64,000 nucleotides of DNA, from assembly GCA_013400155.1 (NCBI GenBank), contig VXBM01000283.1, positions 1-64,000 of the forward strand, given 5' to 3'. The notes under the pieces are model-generated. The model searched no databases, was not told where the DNA came from, and saw nothing but the letters and a program-made list of their open reading frames with translations. The position numbers and the translations under genes are program-made. Below, in pieces: positions 62,500 through 64,000 of this stretch (the first letter of the stretch is position 1; the number at the start of each line of letters is the position of its first letter). The stretch comes from Helopsaltes ochotensis (Eukaryota; Chordata; Aves; Passeriformes; Locustellidae).

Positions 62500-63095
62500 A
62501 GACCAAATTGAGTGTATAGGGCAAACAGAGGCAATTTTGTACAGCTGGATTTAAAAAAAGTATAGGAATAGGTAGTGATGACTATCAGTGGTGTGGAATG
62601 TTTCCATACACAGAGACTAAAAAGATTAGGACCTCATCAGGGAAAAGACAAGACAAAGAAAATATAGTAGAAACCTATAAAATCATAATNNNNNNNNNNN
62701 NNNNNNNNNNNNNNNNNNNNNNNNNNNNNNNNNNNNNNNNNNNNNNNNNNNNNNNNNNNNNNNNNNNNNNNNNNNNNNNNNNNNNNNNNNNNNNNNNNNN
62801 NNNNNNNNNNNNNNNNNNNNNNNNNNNNNNNNNNNNNNNNNNNNNNNCTTTTTTTTAAATGCCAAAGCTCAGAGCATAATATCAAACAAGTTCCATGTTT
62901 GTAGCAAAGTAACTATTTTTTGTGCAGACTGCAATTAAATTGTACAAGCTCACAGCCACGGATACAGGGGCAATTAAAAGTATTAAGATTTTCCAAGGGA
63001 TTAGGGAAAATTATGGAGAAATAAATAGCAGGTGCTGTTAAAAGCCTGGATGCAGCCTTTGGTTCAGTTCATTAAGTACTGGATGCTGAATAACA
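62500..63095 (+). mobile_element. Old CR1-type LINE fragment, interrupted by an assembly gap
   Basis: Left of the gap, aaaaagattaggacctcatc and agtagaaacctataaaatca match the region that in older CR1 families reads gatatgatagaggtctataa. Right of the gap, attttccaagggattaggga and aagcctggatgcagcctttg match the 3' part of such elements (for example tggatgcaacctctggttca). The two sides are in the order and orientation of one + strand copy, so the 158-base gap lies inside it. Ends are approximate and the copy is old. Confidence 0.55.
62690..62847. other. Assembly gap (158 N)
   Basis: Unresolved bases. Frames that appear to cross it are meaningless. The gap length may be an estimate rather than a measurement. 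Confidence 0.99.
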
Positions 63096-64000
63096 GTAAA
63101 TGTTGTTTCGTGTATATACAATTTATGCATGCTTCCCAAGTTTTTGGGTTTTTTTCCCTGTACCTAGTATTTAATTTCTCATGAACTAAAGGTATAGGTT
63201 TAGCTGAAGGAATAACAGTTTACAACTTCCTCATGAAGAGAAGGAAATTATATTAATGAAATCCCATCAGAATAATTTTCAATGCAATTAAATGCACTAT
63301 TTTTCTCCGTTACTAGAACTGTATCATTGCTACTTTTTTTTTTTTTTGTCTTCTGTAAATACACAGTATTTGAGATCTTAAAGGGCTTTTGACTAGTACA
63401 ATGTTTCATATTGACCTCATTTCAGATGTTAAGTATTCCTTGTGGAACTAAAACACGTCTTATAGCAAGCTAAAGGACAGAAGACCTTTTTCTCTTTGAT
63501 GCTTTGTAAAGTGCCTGAGCTCCTTGCATGGAAGTGCAATATAATTATATTGATGGTGATTATGGCAAAGTGCTGAGGAAAATGATAGAGGAAAATTATT
63601 AGATTCTTCTCTGCCTTATGAAAAAAAGCCCAACAAACCCCAAACGGACCAAAAATCAATGACTGAATAGTTCTGGGTATTTTTTTATCACTTGAGAGGT
63701 GAAAGCTGTGCAGAAACACAGCTAACCTGGCTCATAGTGCATAGTGTAGAAATTTAACTTTCAGGAGTTCAGTATATTTGCAGAGTGCCTACTTCATTTC
63801 CTGAACTCAGAAAAAAATATATCAAATAAACTAGTTGCAACACAGAGACTTCTACTTATATTAAACCAAAAAAAAAAAAAAAAAAAAGAAAGCTGTAATT
63901 AGTTATAGACATGTTAAAAAATAACAAGCTTATTTTGAGCCATGGAGCATTACAGTTTGTAATACAAATTTCCCAGTAGAGCGGAGTGATAAAAACTTGC
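63096..64000. other. Non-coding AT-rich stretch, no gene seen
   Basis: Contains an A/C-rich patch (about 63620-63652) and a run of about 20 A near 63868. No exon or transposon is recognised. Confidence 0.5.

Noticed and set aside
1..64000. CRISPR arrays, tRNA or rRNA genes, bacterial operons
   Set aside because: I looked for regular spaced repeats, tRNA arms and ribosomal RNA blocks and saw none; the sequence is vertebrate.

Overview
This window looks like nuclear DNA of a bird, probably a songbird. The main evidence is at least five CR1 LINE fragments with the typical avian 3' end (ccattccatgattctatga and close variants) and one LTR of an avian endogenous-retrovirus type. The background is AT-rich, with one sharp CpG island. 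There are no long open frames, no operon-like layout and no recognisable bacterial features. Assigning it to songbirds rests on memory of the LTR family and is inference. One run of 158 Ns (62690-62847) is an assembly gap.

Layout. Positions 1-38200 hold no gene I can support. This part is AT-rich intergenic or intronic DNA with a solo LTR (7819-8364), CR1 fragments at 8464-9316 and 31810-31880, a possible LTR remnant near 27449-27620, a 70-base T run (12929-12998), a 481-bp inverted repeat (14700-15180) and several tracts built almost only from T and G or only from A and C. At 38208-38490 lies the 3' end of another CR1. A CpG island follows in two blocks (about 38710-39080 and 39320-40490). 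The second block has GC boxes, a CCAAT box and a YY1-type motif. It also has an ATG in a good Kozak context (40149) followed 43 bases later by a splice donor. I read this as the promoter and first coding exon of a + strand gene that I cannot name.

Positions 40500-64000 are probably mostly introns of that gene. They carry four + strand CR1 copies, and a small sample shows the G and T excess on the + strand expected of transcribed DNA. Several exon-like segments with matching splice phase occur (40571-40610, 41930-42102, 57555-57685, 60719-60764, 61319-61401). Chance open frames of this length are common here, so these are leads, not calls.

The most unusual item is the 82-bp inverted repeat pair around a 317-bp spacer (14700-15180, 76 of 82 positions matching, no gaps). 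Next come the start-stop upstream ORF in the CpG island, the near-pure T/G tract at 19737-19913 and several perfect or near-perfect hairpins.
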